DNA of 6,677 nt from Gemmatimonadota bacterium (lineage in GTDB: Bacteria > Latescibacterota > UBA2968 > UBA8231): the NCBI GenBank assembly GCA_009845645.1, contig VXZF01000201.1, positions 1,755 through 8,431 of the forward strand, written 5' to 3'. A model generated the notes under the pieces. That model saw only the letters and a program-made list of their open reading frames with translations. It was not told the DNA's origin and made no database searches. Of the stretch, positions 5,818-6,677 are shown piece by piece (the stretch's first letter is position 1; every line of letters starts with the position of its first letter). The position numbers were made by a program, and so were the translations under genes.

Positions 5818-6677
5818 TTGGCCGCCGAAATCCGCAATGAGGCCGTCGGGCTAAAGGCCGGTACTCTAGCCGTTGTGACCGCTGTGTTGTGGGGCGGCAA
5901 TCCGGTGGCGATCAAGGTGGGTCTCGACGGGGTGCCGCCGGCGGCGATGGCGGGCTTGCGCTTCGCACTAGGTGCTCTGACCGTATGGGTCGGAGCACTT
6001 TTTGCTGGTATTCAGTTGCGCATACCCTCCAGCGAATGGAAGGGGCTGGGCGGCTTGGCGCTGCTATTTGCGCTGCAAATATGGCTTTTGAACGCCGGTA
6101 CTCAGTACACCACGGCCAGCCGCTCAGGGGTGGTGGTCAATATCTATCCCTTCTTCACGGCATTCTTCGCGCACTTGCTCGTCGGCGACCGCTTGGGCTT
6201 GGGGCAGTGGTTTGGCTTGCTCATTTCGTTTGCCGGCGTGGTGTTGCTGTTTTGGGAGTCGCTGGCGCTGGCCGAGACGCAGTACCTGCTCGGCGACGCG
6301 ATGGTGGCCGCTAGCGGCTTGTTGTTGGGCTTGCGGCAGGTGGTGATCAAGCGGCTGGTGCAGGGGCTCAATCCCTATCAGGTGCTGTTTTGGCAGGCCG
6401 TGCTGAGCTTGCCGTTGTTTGCCGCTTGGAGCGCGTTCTTAGAATCCGAGGCTGAGTACGTCCTGACCGGACCGGTCATAGCTGGAGTACTCTACCAAGG
6501 CGTCGTCGTCGCTGGGCTGTGTTTTATCATTCTAGTTTTTCTGCTCCAACACCACTCGCCGGGGCGATTGGGGGGCTTCGGCTTTGCCACGCCGGTGGTG
6601 GGCGTGCTGTTGAGCGCCGCGCTTTTGGACGAGGCCATATCGCCCTATCTGCTGGCCAGCATGGGATTGGTGGCTGT
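5818..6677 (+). CDS. EamA/DMT-family permease, C-terminus cut by the window edge
   Basis: The first 286 residues of a membrane protein of the drug/metabolite transporter superfamily, whose members move metabolites, amino acids or drugs across the inner membrane. Nearly the whole protein is present, since the family is usually about 290-310 residues. Two EamA repeats are visible, about 14-145 and 157-286. The first opens with VLWGGNPVAIK (23-33), typical of family helix 1. Matching end-of-repeat segments occur at GDRLGLGQWFG (123-133) and at DEAISPYLL (271-279). About ten hydrophobic helices can be traced: near 14-32, 42-64, 77-94, 103-122, 130-147, 158-177, 187-205, 218-243, 254-270 and 275 onward. 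The best start is TTG at 5818, one base after the cyclophilin stop. It leaves a 12-residue leader before helix 1. No in-frame ATG lies before helix 1, and the next candidate, GTG at 5875, would cut into it. No strong ribosome-binding site is seen, so translational coupling is likely. Cargo is unknown. Confidence 0.88.
   Translation, partial: MAAEIRNEAVGLKAGTLAVVTAVLWGGNPVAIKVGLDGVPPAAMAGLRFALGALTVWVGALFAGIQLRIPSSEWKGLGGLALLFALQIWLLNAGTQYTTASRSGVVVNIYPFFTAFFAHLLVGDRLGLGQWFGLLISFAGVVLLFWESLALAETQYLLGDAMVAASGLLLGLRQVVIKRLVQGLNPYQVLFWQAVLSLPLFAAWSAFLESEAEYVLTGPVIAGVLYQGVVVAGLCFIILVFLLQHHSPGRLGGFGFATPVVGVLLSAALLDEAISPYLLASMGLVA

Noticed and set aside
5889..6314. A 141-codon plus-strand frame within the permease gene.
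   Set aside because: The EamA frame from 5818 has continuous hydrophobic helices and family motifs; this frame is an Arg/Gly-rich shadow.

Overview
The window is 6.7 kb of gene-dense, GC-rich DNA (about 60% by eye) from a bacterium. One encoded protein carries a lipoprotein signal, and its +2 residue is not Asp, which suits a diderm host. The gene mix is an enolase-superfamily sugar-acid enzyme, a PHP metallohydrolase, a D-2-hydroxyacid dehydrogenase and an unusual transketolase-like enzyme. Such mixes are common in uncultured heterotrophs such as Poribacteria or Latescibacterota-like lineages. That placement is a guess from gene content only; no rRNA or other phylogenetic marker is present.

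Layout. Bases 1-769 (minus strand) hold the N-terminal 256 residues of a mandelate racemase/muconate lactonizing enzyme (MR/MLE) family protein that runs off the left edge. A 158-bp divergent intergenic region (770-927) separates it from a plus-strand series. That series is a CehA/McbA-like PHP metallohydrolase (928-1809), a D-2-hydroxyacid dehydrogenase family protein one base downstream (1811-2821), and a 745-residue transketolase-like protein after a 77-bp AT-rich gap with a promoter-like element (2899-5136). These are followed by a cyclophilin-type peptidyl-prolyl isomerase lipoprotein (5175-5816) and an EamA/DMT-family permease starting one base later and cut by the right edge (5818-6677).

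How the genes may work together. The first four genes look like a catabolic module for a sugar acid or other polyhydroxy compound. The enolase-superfamily enzyme could dehydrate or isomerise an acid, the dehydrogenase could interconvert a 2-hydroxy and a 2-keto acid, and the thiamine-diphosphate enzyme could make or break a C-C bond next to a ketone. The PHP protein could hydrolyse an ester or phosphoester. This is inference from families; no substrate can be read from the sequence. The cyclophilin and the permease may be a separate cell-envelope pair, although the permease could also move a metabolite.

I found no tRNA, rRNA, CRISPR array, insertion sequence, convincing terminator hairpin or clear new system. 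The most unusual item is the transketolase-like protein, whose cofactor motif is GDA rather than GDG and which carries a His cluster in its interdomain region.
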